NCBI GenBank assembly: GCA_963711095.1
Contig: CAVQCX010000030.1
Coordinates: 558,001 to 622,000, forward strand
Reading direction: 5' to 3'
Origin: CAVQCX01 sp963711095
Lineage (GTDB): Bacteria > Pseudomonadota > Gammaproteobacteria > Chromatiales > Chromatiaceae
DNA: 64,000 nucleotides
The notes beneath the pieces were generated by a model. It did no database searches and was not told the origin of the DNA. It was given only the letters and a program-made list of their open reading frames with translations. Positions 7,377-16,199 of the stretch are shown piece after piece. Position numbers and translations under genes: made by a program. Within the stretch, counting starts at the first letter, position 1, and every line of letters begins with the position of its first letter.

Positions 7377-8600
7377 TTAGTGCCGGACAATCCAAACATC
7401 GTTCAAACCGAGCTTCGGCTTTATCTGTTCGGCATAGGTCCTCGCCGCCTCCCGGCTGGCAAAGCCGGAGACCTGCAGCCTCCACAAACCCTTCGCTCCA
7501 GGCTCTGTGCGGTACTTCTCCGCAGGGATGTGCAGGGAGTGGGCCTTTGCGAGCAGCCGGTCAGCGGACCTTTCGTTTCGCAACGATATAAGGACCATAT
7601 GCCAGGAAGGGCCCACAGGCGCCGCTGGTGCAGATTCGGGTGCTGGCTGCTCGGCGGGGGGCTCGGGCTCCGGAGCGCGTGCGGATTGCAAGACGGTGGC
7701 TTCGTCCGGGCCGCCCACATGCCGGGCGCCTGCGCTTTCCGGTACGGCGGGAATCGGCTTCTCGCCCCCGCTCGGCGTCTCAGGCGACTCCTCGCCGACG
7801 TCCGCCGGGGCGCTTGACGGGATTGTCAGGTCTACGATCGCCTTCTGCAGTCCGTCCGTGCGGGCTATGAGATGAGACAGGGTGCTCTCAAGCTCCGCAA
7901 CCCTGGCGGACCGCCGCTCCGATGCATCGAGCTGATCGGAGAGCCTGACCAGAGTGGACCTCACCTCATTCAGCTCTCGGTGGACACGCTGGTTAAGCAA
8001 GAGCACACCCACGGCGACCGGCAGGACGACCAGGAGCGAGACCAGCGCGACAGGGAGCAAGCCCTTCCCCCACCGGGCTTTGGCAGCATCGGGAACGCGA
8101 CCGCCGGAGATGATGTCCGTCGCTCGCGTCCCCGCCTGATTCGCGGACAGATCATCGCCGGTGGCCCCTGGCAACGAGATCGAATTTGGCCGCGGCATCT
8201 CGCTAGGGTCATTCCCCGCGCCGCCACTGTCTCGCTCGTGCGTGAGAGAGCCATCAGAGCCATCAGAGCCACCCGGGGCGACCCGGTAGCCCTCCAACAG
8301 TCTGGGCAGCATCGGCCGCGACTGATGGAACTCCACACCGACGCACCGCTCGCCGGCCCGCTTGACGATGGCCGGTATCGCCAGCATTTCCCGTCGGTCG
8401 GAATGTCGAACGGCGAAATGCACGCGCACGGTGTCGCCCTCGGCGAAATCGGATCTCCACCCGTCGCGCCCCCATTTAAGCTGCATTCCATCCGGACTGA
8501 GATCTCGCACCCTGCAACCACGAGGGCGCTTCGCCCCCCTGAGCAGCACGGCTTCCACGGAAACCTCGATTCTCTCGTGGCGGCGACGCTCTTCATGCAT
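7377..8600 (-). CDS. PilZ domain, transmembrane segment and SPOR domain protein
   Basis: 407 residues from the ATG at 8600. The frame is open 87 nt further upstream, but that extension runs through repeat R4 and gives no domain. The N-terminal PilZ domain (residues 1-115) has both c-di-GMP motifs, RRHER (RxxxR) and DLSPDG (DxSxxG). A single membrane helix follows (about 185-210, LLPVALVSLLVVLPVAVGVL), then a coiled coil and a Pro/Ala/Glu-rich linker. The last 75 residues form a SPOR-type peptidoglycan-binding domain (SWHMVLISLRNERSADRLL to LNDVWIVRH). The protein probably links cytoplasmic c-di-GMP to the cell wall. It is the last gene of the pilus operon, 61 nt after the transglycosylase. 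Confidence 0.8.
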   Translation of the reverse strand: MHEERRRHERIEVSVEAVLLRGAKRPRGCRVRDLSPDGMQLKWGRDGWRSDFAEGDTVRVHFAVRHSDRREMLAIPAIVKRAGERCVGVEFHQSRPMLPRLLEGYRVAPGGSDGSDGSLTHERDSGGAGNDPSEMPRPNSISLPGATGDDLSANQAGTRATDIISGGRVPDAAKARWGKGLLPVALVSLLVVLPVAVGVLLLNQRVHRELNEVRSTLVRLSDQLDASERRSARVAELESTLSHLIARTDGLQKAIVDLTIPSSAPADVGEESPETPSGGEKPIPAVPESAGARHVGGPDEATVLQSARAPEPEPPAEQPAPESAPAAPVGPSWHMVLISLRNERSADRLLAKAHSLHIPAEKYRTEPGAKGLWRLQVSGFASREAARTYAEQIKPKLGLNDVWIVRH

Positions 8601-8640
8601 CAGCGCGGTTCCCGGCTCCGTCAAGGGGTCGGCTCCGTCA

Positions 8641-8663
8641 GGGGTCAGAGCCCTTTTGACCTC
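8641..8663 (+). repeat. GGGGTCAGA-type element, copy R4 (half)
   Basis: GGGGTCAGAGCCCTTTTGAC lies between the transglycosylase stop and the PilZ-SPOR start. It matches R1 in opposite orientation. No TCTGACCCC partner follows within 60 bp. Confidence 0.5.
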
Positions 8664-9165
8664 AGCGACTCGATGGTGGTGTCGCACGCAGTGCCCGCCA
8701 GACCTTGAGAGCGTAGTCCACGTTGTGCTCTGGCGTTCGTGAATGGTAGGCGCCGATCCCCCACCAGACCCGCCGCTGAACCGGTCCCTCCATGTTCTTC
8801 GCGAGCTTCAGCTGGCCTGCCAGTATCCACGATCCCACCAGGATGTTGACGCAACGGTCGTTCTGGAGCTGTTGGCGAGTGACGCCGTAGGGGGCAAGGT
8901 GAGGCAGCCAGACGGTGTTGATCTGCATGGGACCCAGATCCTCGGTGCCATTGTCGTTGCGCACGGCCTGGCCCACGCGCCCTCCTTCCACCTTGAGGAG
9001 GGCCTGGATAACCGAGACGGGCAAACCGTATCTGTCAGCCGACAGTTGAACGCAATCGGTCTGACCTGCCTGCCCCGATCCGCACACTGCCATGCCGGCC
9101 AGCAGCCCAATGGACGCGACGCGGCTCCGCCCTAGTCCGAGGTGGAAGAAAATTGCGCCAACCAT
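8662..9165 (-). CDS. Lytic transglycosylase (SLT domain)
   Basis: 167 residues with an N-terminal signal or anchor segment (residues about 12-34, ending GSGQAG). The SLT fold follows: VIQALLKVEGG with the catalytic Glu60, EDLGPMQINTVWL, and GIGAYHSRTPEHN near the end. Such enzymes cleave peptidoglycan glycan strands in the periplasm, typically to let a secretion system or pilus cross the wall. The start overlaps the end of mshN by 34 nt, so it is translated within the pilus operon. Small stand-alone SLT proteins of this size also occur in conjugation and type III systems; the context here argues for pilus assembly. Confidence 0.87.
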   Translation of the reverse strand: MVGAIFFHLGLGRSRVASIGLLAGMAVCGSGQAGQTDCVQLSADRYGLPVSVIQALLKVEGGRVGQAVRNDNGTEDLGPMQINTVWLPHLAPYGVTRQQLQNDRCVNILVGSWILAGQLKLAKNMEGPVQRRVWWGIGAYHSRTPEHNVDYALKVWRALRATPPSSR

Positions 9166-10415
9166 TGGTTAACCGTCTTTCTCTGTTCTGCATACAGGGA
9201 ACGCCCTTCCGTCATCCTCAGGAAAGCGCGGTAGCTGCGCGCGGCATCCTGCATAACGCCGAGCTCCTGCTGAGAGTATCCCTCGTTCAGGAAGATCTCG
9301 GGCACGTCCGAGTGGCGGGTAGCGGCATCTTCCAGAATCCGCAGTGCACTCGCATGATCGCCTTTCTCCTGCTCAAGGATGGCCCATTGCACGGCGATTT
9401 GCGCGTTGTCGGGTGCCAGCAGCTGCGCTGACGCGAACGCCTTCCCGGCTGGATCGAGCTGGCCCAGGCCCAGATGGGCACTGCCCTTCAACAGCCAGAA
9501 GTCCGCGCGGCGCTCGGGCACGGGCGAGAGCGTGTCCAAAGCAGCCAAGGCCTGCTGGTACTGCCCCCGGGACAGGGCAAGCTGCGCCCTTTCCACCGCC
9601 TCGTCGACCGCGCTGGGCTGAGCGGGATCGCCCAAGGAAACAACCGCCGCTGTCTGTTGCCGTTTGTTCGATGCGGCCGGCGCAGACTTGGACTTTGCAG
9701 CCGGGGCTTTGACCGCACCCAGCTTCACGTTGGCCACAGCCATAGGCTTGTCGCCCGACCGGGCGGGACCTGAGCTTCCCTTTGCCCGTACGTGCGGCTT
9801 GCGGGCTTCCGACGCCGCCTCTGCCGCCCGTGGCACCGAGCGGACGGCAAGCCGGCCCGCGGTGGTCTGTTGGTGTTTGCTGGACACGGCCGGCGCAGAC
9901 TTGGACTTTGCACTCCGGGTTTTGACGATACCGGGCTTCACGTTGGCCACAGCCAAGGGCTTTTCGCCAGACTGGGCCTGAAGTGGGCTTCCATTCCCCA
10001 TTGCCTGCTGCGTGCCGGTTTCTGAGACCACCTCTTCCAGATTTGGCACCGCGGGCACGAAAGGCCAGTCCGCGGATGTTGCCGCTTCGCGATACTGCAG
10101 AGCCGTTGGCGGTTCTAGGGATATCTGCTCCGCGGCGGGCAGCGGCAACAGCTGAAGGTCAGGTTGTCCGCCGGGTAGCGTCTGGCTGCCCGCCTCGGCC
10201 AGCGGCAGCTCAGTGGAGCCGCCCAACCGATTACCCCAATGCCAGACCATCAGGCCGGTTCCGGCAAACACCACGAGCATGGCCGTCGCCAGCACCTTCA
10301 CCGGCAACCCCATGGACTTGCTGGCGGGACGCGGCAAGCTGGTCCTATACAGATTACCTGCCGGGACGGGGCGGCCCGCTTCGAGACGGTTCAGGGTTTC
10401 GGTGATGATGCTCAT
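9132..10415 (-). CDS. mshN: MSHA biogenesis protein MshN (TPR protein)
   Basis: 427 residues. A short cytoplasmic N-terminus (MSIITETLNRLEAGR) precedes one membrane helix (about 38-58, VLATAMLVVFAGTGLMVWHW). A long low-complexity periplasmic linker contains two near-identical blocks built on KPLAVANVKPGIVKTRSAKS and KPMAVANVKLGAVKAPAAKS, an internal duplication. The C-terminal half (about 265-427) is a tetratricopeptide array (RAQLALSRGQYQQALAAL, FWLLKGSAHLGLGQLDPAG and further repeats). This layout matches MshN of MSHA pilus systems, thought to scaffold assembly in the periplasm. It follows mshM in the same operon (25-nt gap). Confidence 0.85.
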   Translation of the reverse strand: MSIITETLNRLEAGRPVPAGNLYRTSLPRPASKSMGLPVKVLATAMLVVFAGTGLMVWHWGNRLGGSTELPLAEAGSQTLPGGQPDLQLLPLPAAEQISLEPPTALQYREAATSADWPFVPAVPNLEEVVSETGTQQAMGNGSPLQAQSGEKPLAVANVKPGIVKTRSAKSKSAPAVSSKHQQTTAGRLAVRSVPRAAEAASEARKPHVRAKGSSGPARSGDKPMAVANVKLGAVKAPAAKSKSAPAASNKRQQTAAVVSLGDPAQPSAVDEAVERAQLALSRGQYQQALAALDTLSPVPERRADFWLLKGSAHLGLGQLDPAGKAFASAQLLAPDNAQIAVQWAILEQEKGDHASALRILEDAATRHSDVPEIFLNEGYSQQELGVMQDAARSYRAFLRMTEGRSLYAEQRKTVNQWLAQFSSTSD

Positions 10416-10440
10416 GGGTAGGGATTCTGATCAACTGCGC

Positions 10441-11307
10441 TCAGATAGCGTCCAGGCTGACTACCTCGAGGGCTGCGCGGCCCATGAGCCTGGCATCCAC
10501 GCGTTTGCGATCAGAGGCGAACGCGGCCAGCAACGCTCGGTCGCAGATCTGGTTGAGGCGGCGCGGCACGCCCCGGGCATAACGGTGAGCCACCAGGCAG
10601 GCGGACCCGGTGATTTCGAAGCCACCCGAGCTGCTTGCCACCTGCAGACGGTGGCGGATATAGTCCGCGCTCTCGCGCCAGGTCAACGGGCGCAGGCGAT
10701 GCCAAGCGCTGATGCGTTGACGCAGGGCGCGCATGCCGGGCAACTGCAGGGTCTGCTCCAGCTCAGTCTGCCCAACCAGCAGGAGGGACAGCAGTTTGCG
10801 CTTCTCCGTCTCCAGGTTGGACAACAGGCGCAGCCCCTCCAGCAGCTCCGGCTTCATGCCATGGGCCTCGTCGATGAGCAGGGCCACCCGCGTGCCGCGT
10901 GCCGTAAAATTCGCCAACACCCCGAACAGCTGGTCGTGCAACTGGGCGCTGCTGGCGCCCGGGTCGGGTAGCCCTTCCCCCAGGTCGTGGAGGATGGCGC
11001 CCAACAACTCGGCATAACTCTGCCGTGGATTGAACACATAGGCCGTCCGGGCATTGAGCTGTGTGTGCCGCATCAGATAGCGGCACAGCATGGTCTTGCC
11101 GAGGCCGACTTCACCGGTCAGGAGGGTAAAGCCACCGGTCATCAGGCCGAAGCGCAGATGGCCGATGGCCTCCAGATATTGATTGTGAGGCACGAGGAAG
11201 TCCGTGTCCGGCGTGATGCTGAAGGGGGCAGTGGAGAACCCCAGCGCTCCATAACAGGCATCCGCATCCCGGTACATTCTCCCCCCGTTATCGGTAACCG
11301 CGTTCAT
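10441..11307 (-). CDS. mshM: MSHA biogenesis ATPase MshM (ExeA/GspA-type)
   Basis: 288 residues. AAA+ ATPase of the ExeA family. The N-terminal YGALGFSTAPFSITPD is typical. Walker A is TGEVGLGKTM (about 63-72) and Walker B is VALLIDEAHGM (about 143-153). A sensor region LLVGQTELEQ and a winged-helix end (GVPRRLNQICDRALLAAF) follow. It has no periplasmic peptidoglycan-binding extension, unlike ExeA. The ATG overlaps the mshL stop by 4 nt. Such ATPases help insert or assemble the secretin at the inner membrane. Confidence 0.9.
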   Translation of the reverse strand: MNAVTDNGGRMYRDADACYGALGFSTAPFSITPDTDFLVPHNQYLEAIGHLRFGLMTGGFTLLTGEVGLGKTMLCRYLMRHTQLNARTAYVFNPRQSYAELLGAILHDLGEGLPDPGASSAQLHDQLFGVLANFTARGTRVALLIDEAHGMKPELLEGLRLLSNLETEKRKLLSLLLVGQTELEQTLQLPGMRALRQRISAWHRLRPLTWRESADYIRHRLQVASSSGGFEITGSACLVAHRYARGVPRRLNQICDRALLAAFASDRKRVDARLMGRAALEVVSLDAI

Positions 11308-12902
11308 CCTGCGATGACATAAGGGGTGAGGAACACCACCAGCTCCGTGCGCACATTTCGGTCATAGGTGCCGCTGAACAGCGTTCCCACCACGGGTATG
11401 TCGCCGAAGACGGGCACAGCGCGCTTGGTATTGCTCTGCGTGTCCTGGATCAGACCGCCCACCACGATGGTCTGGCCATCACGCACGCGCACCAGGGTGG
11501 AGCTTTGCTTGATGTCCAGCCTGGGCGCATTGCTCAATCCATCCGGGGAAACGTCTGTACCCACGATACGGGTGACTATCGGGTTGACATCCATGGTGAT
11601 CACCCCGTCTGCGGAGATCTGTGGCGTTACCGTCAGGACCAGCCCTTCGGTGATGGTGTTCGGGGTTTGGGTCACGGTCTGGATAGGGTTATTGTTGGTG
11701 GCCACGATGTTTGTGCTGGTGGTAAAGAAGGTCCGCTCAGTGCCCACCCGGACGATGGCCGACTGGTTGTTGAGGGTGCGTATGCGGGGTTGTGATACCA
11801 CCTGCACCTGCCCTTGCTCCTTCAGGGCATTCACGGCCGCGTCTATGCTCTTGACAAAGCTGCTGGGGTTGAACGTGCGGATATAGGCACCGCTCACGGT
11901 AGGCGAGAGGGGGTTATTGCCATCGGCCGGATTGGCGATGACGACGTCACTGTTGAGCACCAGGGAGCCGAAGTCGACCTTGTTCCAGTCTATACCCAGG
12001 GAGTGGTCGTCATTGAGGGAGACCTCGACCACTTTGACCTGGATGTACACCTGGCGCTTGATACCGTCCTCGACCCGGCTGAGGAATGCCACCACGTTCT
12101 GCATGCGCGCGTGGGAGGTGGTGACCTGGATGGTGCCCGACAGCCGATCGATGACCAGACGGCCGGCCGACTCCTTCACCGGGCGGGTCAGGGTGGTGGT
12201 GATGTCGGTCTTGCGATCCGTCTGAACAGTGGTTTCCATGGGCCTCTGGCCGCCCTCATAGTCTTGATCGCTGCGCTCGAGGATGCCCTGGAGCTGATCT
12301 TCCAATTCTTTCCAGAAATCAATCTTGTCGCTCTGGTTGATGGTTGACGAGCTGTTACCCGAGGAGCCACTCCCACCCCCGCCGCCGCCACCGCCAGTGC
12401 CCCCGCTGGCGAGTGAAGTGGTGGTAGTACTGCTGCCGTTTCCCGAGCGGACCAGACGCAGATAGTTGACGTTGAAGGTCCGGGTCTCCAGGCGACTGAC
12501 ATGCAGCAGCCCGTCCTCCCACTTCCAGCCCAGGCCGAGGGGCTGGAGGATCGCCTGGACCACCTCCTGCAGGGGCAGGTTGTGCAGATCAACGGTCACC
12601 GATCCTTCCACGTCCTGGTCCACCACGATGTTCAGCTTATAACCACTGGCCAGCTGGGACAGGGCCAGGCGCACCGGCTGCCCCGTCGCCCGGAAACTGT
12701 ACAGTTTGGTACCAGCCGCAGTGGACGGCGCCGCAAACTTGGGCATGCGGTCTTTCACGCCGAGTCCGGGAGGTGGGGCAGGTGCAGGCCGGTAGTCCAG
12801 ATCACCGGACGAAACCTGCATGGGTTTTTTGTCAGTTGTGGCGCACCCGGCAGCGAAGACGGTAGCCAGGGCAACAAGGAGAGCGGTGCGCAAAGTGGCC
12901 AT
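11304..12902 (-). CDS. mshL: MSHA pilus secretin MshL
   Basis: 532 residues. It is a lipoprotein: signal peptide with lipobox VFAAGC. An STN/N0 domain (about 70-135, RLALSQLASGYKLNIVVDQD) is followed by a Gly/Ser-rich linker (about 165-190) and an N1-type domain. The C-terminal secretin domain includes QVVSQPRIRTLNNQSAIVRV and the signature VPVFGDIPVVGTLFSG ahead of ELVVFLTPYVI. It forms the multimeric outer-membrane gate through which the pilus leaves the cell. It lies 17 nt downstream of mshK in one operon. Confidence 0.93.
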   Translation of the reverse strand: MATLRTALLVALATVFAAGCATTDKKPMQVSSGDLDYRPAPAPPPGLGVKDRMPKFAAPSTAAGTKLYSFRATGQPVRLALSQLASGYKLNIVVDQDVEGSVTVDLHNLPLQEVVQAILQPLGLGWKWEDGLLHVSRLETRTFNVNYLRLVRSGNGSSTTTTSLASGGTGGGGGGGGSGSSGNSSSTINQSDKIDFWKELEDQLQGILERSDQDYEGGQRPMETTVQTDRKTDITTTLTRPVKESAGRLVIDRLSGTIQVTTSHARMQNVVAFLSRVEDGIKRQVYIQVKVVEVSLNDDHSLGIDWNKVDFGSLVLNSDVVIANPADGNNPLSPTVSGAYIRTFNPSSFVKSIDAAVNALKEQGQVQVVSQPRIRTLNNQSAIVRVGTERTFFTTSTNIVATNNNPIQTVTQTPNTITEGLVLTVTPQISADGVITMDVNPIVTRIVGTDVSPDGLSNAPRLDIKQSSTLVRVRDGQTIVVGGLIQDTQSNTKRAVPVFGDIPVVGTLFSGTYDRNVRTELVVFLTPYVIAG

Positions 12903-12919
12903 GCCAGTTTCCTGTACGG

Positions 12920-13447
12920 TTAGGGTTTCAGCGAATCGAAGACCTTCCAGAAATCCTGGGTGAGATCGGCTTTGCCGCGCTGGGCGACGGCGGCTTTGTG
13001 TACCGCAGCCGCGCCCGGCCGGGCCGGAGGGGGTAGCTCGTACAGGGGGCGCATCGGCAGACGCCGAATCTCGTGGCCACGCGCCAATAGCACGCCATCG
13101 GCAGCGATACGCCGCACCTCATAACCTGCCACCCGACCGCCTTCCTTGACGGTCCTGCCGTTGATGCTGGCCACGCGCACATATTTGCTGGTCATCACGC
13201 TATTCAGGATGAGGGTGGGCACGGGCACAGCCGGCCGCGGCGGCACATGGGGCAGGAAGGCCTGGAGGCGGATGTCCGGCTGGTCGGCCGACTGGGAGCG
13301 GACCGCCATCGGCGCAGACGGGTCTTCGATCTGCTTCACCGGTGGAATCTGGTAACGACCCGGGGCGCTGACCGACGCGTTGGGAGCGGCGAGCCAGGCG
13401 GCAATCACCGCGACGGGCAGGGCCGCGAAGGGAGCATAGGGTTGCAT
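12920..13447 (-). CDS. mshK: MSHA biogenesis protein MshK-like
   Basis: 175 residues. A signal peptide (PFAALPVAVIAAWLAAPNAS) is followed by a Pro-rich segment. A small beta domain (about 90-140) contains TLILNSVMTSKYVRVASING and EGGRVAGYEVRRIAADGVLL, the pattern of GspC/PilP/MshK proteins whose homology-region domain contacts the secretin. Position directly before mshL and after the MshJ-like gene supports the call; sequence conservation of MshK is weak, so the name rests largely on order and fold. Confidence 0.75.
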   Translation of the reverse strand: MQPYAPFAALPVAVIAAWLAAPNASVSAPGRYQIPPVKQIEDPSAPMAVRSQSADQPDIRLQAFLPHVPPRPAVPVPTLILNSVMTSKYVRVASINGRTVKEGGRVAGYEVRRIAADGVLLARGHEIRRLPMRPLYELPPPARPGAAAVHKAAVAQRGKADLTQDFWKVFDSLKP

Positions 13448-13455
13448 GGCGATCC

Positions 13456-13923
13456 TCAGCGTTTGACAGAAGCAACAGACGAAGCGGCAGCCAGCTCATC
13501 GGAGAACATCAGAACCTTGCGGCCCTGCAGATCCACCGCCACCCGGGGTAGAAGGCCGAGCTTTGCATCGGCGTCCTTCCAGGCCACCTGGAAGTGCTTC
13601 AGGAAGAAATACCCGCCCCGCTGGTACAGGGTGCCCAGCAATTCGCCTACCTGGCTGATTTCCTGGGGAGAGAATTCGCTAGTCACGGCAAAGGGTTGCT
13701 GCCGCTCTATCTTCCTGTCCGCCATAGTGGCGATCAGCCTGACGTACTCCTCGGCCCGCCGCTTGGTCGTCTGAGCCTTGGCCTGCGCAGCATCGACGCT
13801 GCGCAGGGCCGCGCGGGCATCCTCCAGACGCTGGGAGGCATAGCTCTGGTAATAGATCCCGGCCCCCAGGACGAGCGCCCCGGCAACCAGGACTTGGGCG
13901 GTGGTGTTGGTGAAGGAGGACAT
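13456..13923 (-). CDS. mshJ: MSHA biogenesis protein MshJ-like
   Basis: 155 residues. One N-terminal membrane helix (about 10-27, AQVLVAGALVLGAGIYYQSY) is followed by a coiled coil (RLEDARAALRSVDAAQAKAQ) and a small periplasmic domain ending in a beta-strand region (RVAVDLQGRKVLMFSDEL). This is the GspM/PilO/MshJ architecture of the inner-membrane alignment complex. The name is assigned by architecture and by its place between a prepilin and MshK; the sequence itself is poorly conserved in this family. Confidence 0.7.
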   Translation of the reverse strand: MSSFTNTTAQVLVAGALVLGAGIYYQSYASQRLEDARAALRSVDAAQAKAQTTKRRAEEYVRLIATMADRKIERQQPFAVTSEFSPQEISQVGELLGTLYQRGGYFFLKHFQVAWKDADAKLGLLPRVAVDLQGRKVLMFSDELAAASSVASVKR

Positions 13924-13932
13924 GGATTTGTC

Positions 13933-14988
13933 TCAGTTGGATGTGCAACTACCCGGGATAGAACTACACCGGATGTCGGTACGACCGTCGGTAGGAGACC
14001 CATCCAGGCTTCCCACCGTACCGGTTAGCAGGACCGTACCAGCGCAACTCGCGTCACGAACCTGTATGAACGAGCTTGTTGGCTGACAACCAATTCCCCC
14101 ACTCGAACGGGCGTCGATGAGGTAACAGTTCGCCCCAACCACGAGCGCTTTGTTTTGGTTGTCGCCATCGATAATTGACACAAGGTTTTGCCCGGAGGAA
14201 CAGTAGGTGAAGCCTCCGCTGCCGCCCCCCCCGGCCGGGCAGCCCATGGCCTCGGCCAGCTCGGCAGGGGTGCGGGTGTAGACCAGGTCGTCGTAATAGC
14301 CGGCATCCGCGGTACCGGAGTGGATGCGCACCGGGTTCTCGAAGGTGCGGTTGTCAGCCACCGCCGGGTGACAGACCGGGTCGTTGGCCGCGCTGAAGTG
14401 GCTGTTCTCCAGGTTGAGGCAGCGGTCGCTGCCGCGCCCGACCAACACGAAGGCCATGGGGTGGGTTGGCGTGCAGGCGGTGCTGCCGGTATTGGCATTG
14501 GTGCTGGCGCACACCTGCGGATCGAGCGGCGTGGGCGGGGCTGGCAGCGGCGGCGGACTGATGATATTGGCCAGTGCGGTACACAGGGAGTCTCCACCGG
14601 GGGCGTTGATTGCGGCTGCCGTGAGCCTGGGGTTCACGTCATAGGCGAAGGTCATGTTCCGGGCGTCCGTCGTGCGCACGCCCAGCAGGTTCAGGGTGGC
14701 TGTTGGATCGCAGACCTGCGCGGTGACGGAAGTGGGGGTGGGGCTGTAGTCGGGGATTATCTGGGTGCCCGCGGCATTCACACAGGGCGCCGCCTGGTTG
14801 ACCCGGATGTAACCCATCAGTGCGTCCCTGGCGACCTCCAGGCTGTTCTGGTCACGCTCGTTCATGGTGTTTTCGTGCACCACCTGGGCCATGGGCACGA
14901 ATACCGCGGCGAGGATGCCCACGACGGTCAGCACCAAGGCGATCTCGAGGATGGTGAAGCCGGAGTCGCGGCGAGATGCGCATCTCAT
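13933..14988 (-). CDS. Long type IV prepilin-like protein
   Basis: 351 residues from the ATG at 14988, overlapping the mshG stop by 4 nt. A short basic leader MRCASRRDSG ends at the prepilin-peptidase site. The mature protein begins FTILEIALVLTVVGILAAVF with Glu at +5, the class III prepilin signature. The remaining 310 residues are exported and rich in Pro, Thr, Asn, Gly and Cys. It is too long for a major pilin (about 150-180 residues); a minor or tip pilin is more likely. The start was chosen because longer versions run through the mshG gene in another frame. Confidence 0.85.
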   Translation of the reverse strand: MRCASRRDSGFTILEIALVLTVVGILAAVFVPMAQVVHENTMNERDQNSLEVARDALMGYIRVNQAAPCVNAAGTQIIPDYSPTPTSVTAQVCDPTATLNLLGVRTTDARNMTFAYDVNPRLTAAAINAPGGDSLCTALANIISPPPLPAPPTPLDPQVCASTNANTGSTACTPTHPMAFVLVGRGSDRCLNLENSHFSAANDPVCHPAVADNRTFENPVRIHSGTADAGYYDDLVYTRTPAELAEAMGCPAGGGGSGGFTYCSSGQNLVSIIDGDNQNKALVVGANCYLIDARSSGGIGCQPTSSFIQVRDASCAGTVLLTGTVGSLDGSPTDGRTDIRCSSIPGSCTSN

Positions 14989-16199
14989 TGGGCAGCTCCC
15001 AACTTGCTGACCATGTCGTATAGCGGTCCGAGCAAGGCCATGATGAAGAACGCAAAGGCACCGCCCATCAGGATCAACATGGCCGGCTCGACGAACTTCG
15101 GCAGCACGTCCACGAGCGCCTGCACCCGCTCGAAGTGCGTGTCGGCCAGTCTCTGCAACTGCTCGTCCAGATTGCCGGTCTGCTCGCCGATGGACACCAT
15201 GCGCTGATCCATCACGGGAAACACATCGCACTGCTTGAACGCCACCGCCAGCATCAATCCGGAGCGCAGGTTGCCCAGCAGGCTGCTCACCCGGGAGGCG
15301 AAATACTTGTTGCTGACCGTCCTCTGCAGTGTATCCAGGGCCGAGGTGATGACCACGCCGGCCCGGTACATGAGGGCCAGGTACTGATAATAGAAGGCCA
15401 TCTGGCCGCTCCGCACCATGCGCCCGAACAAAGGCAGTCGCCACAGGCCATGATCGCTGGCAAGGCGAAAGCGCTCGTTACGGCGGGCGATCACCCAGAC
15501 GATCGGAATGGCCACAATGGTGGCCAGCATCCACGGCCAGTAAGCACCGATGAAGTCGCTGATGGCGATGAGCGCCAAGGTGGGGGCCTCCAGCTTCACG
15601 TCCATGGCCTTGAACAGCTCCACGATCTTGGGCACCACCACAATCATCCAGAAGGCGCCGGCGGCGACAATCACCAGGAAGGTGAAGGCGGGATAGACCA
15701 AGGCACGCTTGACGGCACTGCGGATGGCCACCACCCGCTCGAGGTGGCGGGCAGCATCCCTCAGCATCCGATCGAGGCCGCCCGACTCCTCACCGATGCG
15801 GGCCATGCTGATCACCACATCCGGGAAGCGCCCGGACATGCGCATGCTCTCGGACAGCGGGTAGCCGCTCTGCAGGTGCCGGTGGATATCGATGATGGCA
15901 GCGCGCATGACGGGGCTGGCGGTGGATTCCGCCGCATCGGCGAGCGCCCCCTGCAGGTCGATGCCGCCGGAGACGTAATAGGACAGGGTCGTGCAGAGCT
16001 CGGCGATCTCCAGGGGCTTCGGCTTGCCGCGCAGAAACTCCAGGGTCCGGCCCACCCCGTCAGGGAGCAGGTGGTAACCCACCAGCTGCTCGCCGTGCTG
16101 GGAGAGCTCCTTGTCCAGCTCGTCCAGGCCGCCATACTGTCCGAGGCGCCGGACGCGCTGGCCGCCGCGGTTGAGAGCGGAAGACAGTATGTATGCCAT
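14985..16199 (-). CDS. mshG: MSHA inner-membrane platform protein MshG (GspF family)
   Basis: 404 residues from the ATG at 16199, which overlaps the restored mshE stop as TGATG. It begins MAYILSSALNRGGQRVRRLG. Two GspF domains are visible (about 60-185, beginning ELCTTLSYYVSGGIDL; about 265-390, beginning YYQYLALMYRAGVVITSAL) with three membrane helices, including YPAFTFLVIVAAGAFWMIVV and EPAMLILMGGAFAFFIMALL. It is the polytopic platform that couples the ATPase to pilin extraction. In the sequence as given it is in frame with mshE because of one extra base, so a gene finder would report a 948-residue MshE-MshG fusion. Confidence 0.9.
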   Translation of the reverse strand: MAYILSSALNRGGQRVRRLGQYGGLDELDKELSQHGEQLVGYHLLPDGVGRTLEFLRGKPKPLEIAELCTTLSYYVSGGIDLQGALADAAESTASPVMRAAIIDIHRHLQSGYPLSESMRMSGRFPDVVISMARIGEESGGLDRMLRDAARHLERVVAIRSAVKRALVYPAFTFLVIVAAGAFWMIVVVPKIVELFKAMDVKLEAPTLALIAISDFIGAYWPWMLATIVAIPIVWVIARRNERFRLASDHGLWRLPLFGRMVRSGQMAFYYQYLALMYRAGVVITSALDTLQRTVSNKYFASRVSSLLGNLRSGLMLAVAFKQCDVFPVMDQRMVSIGEQTGNLDEQLQRLADTHFERVQALVDVLPKFVEPAMLILMGGAFAFFIMALLGPLYDMVSKLGAAQ

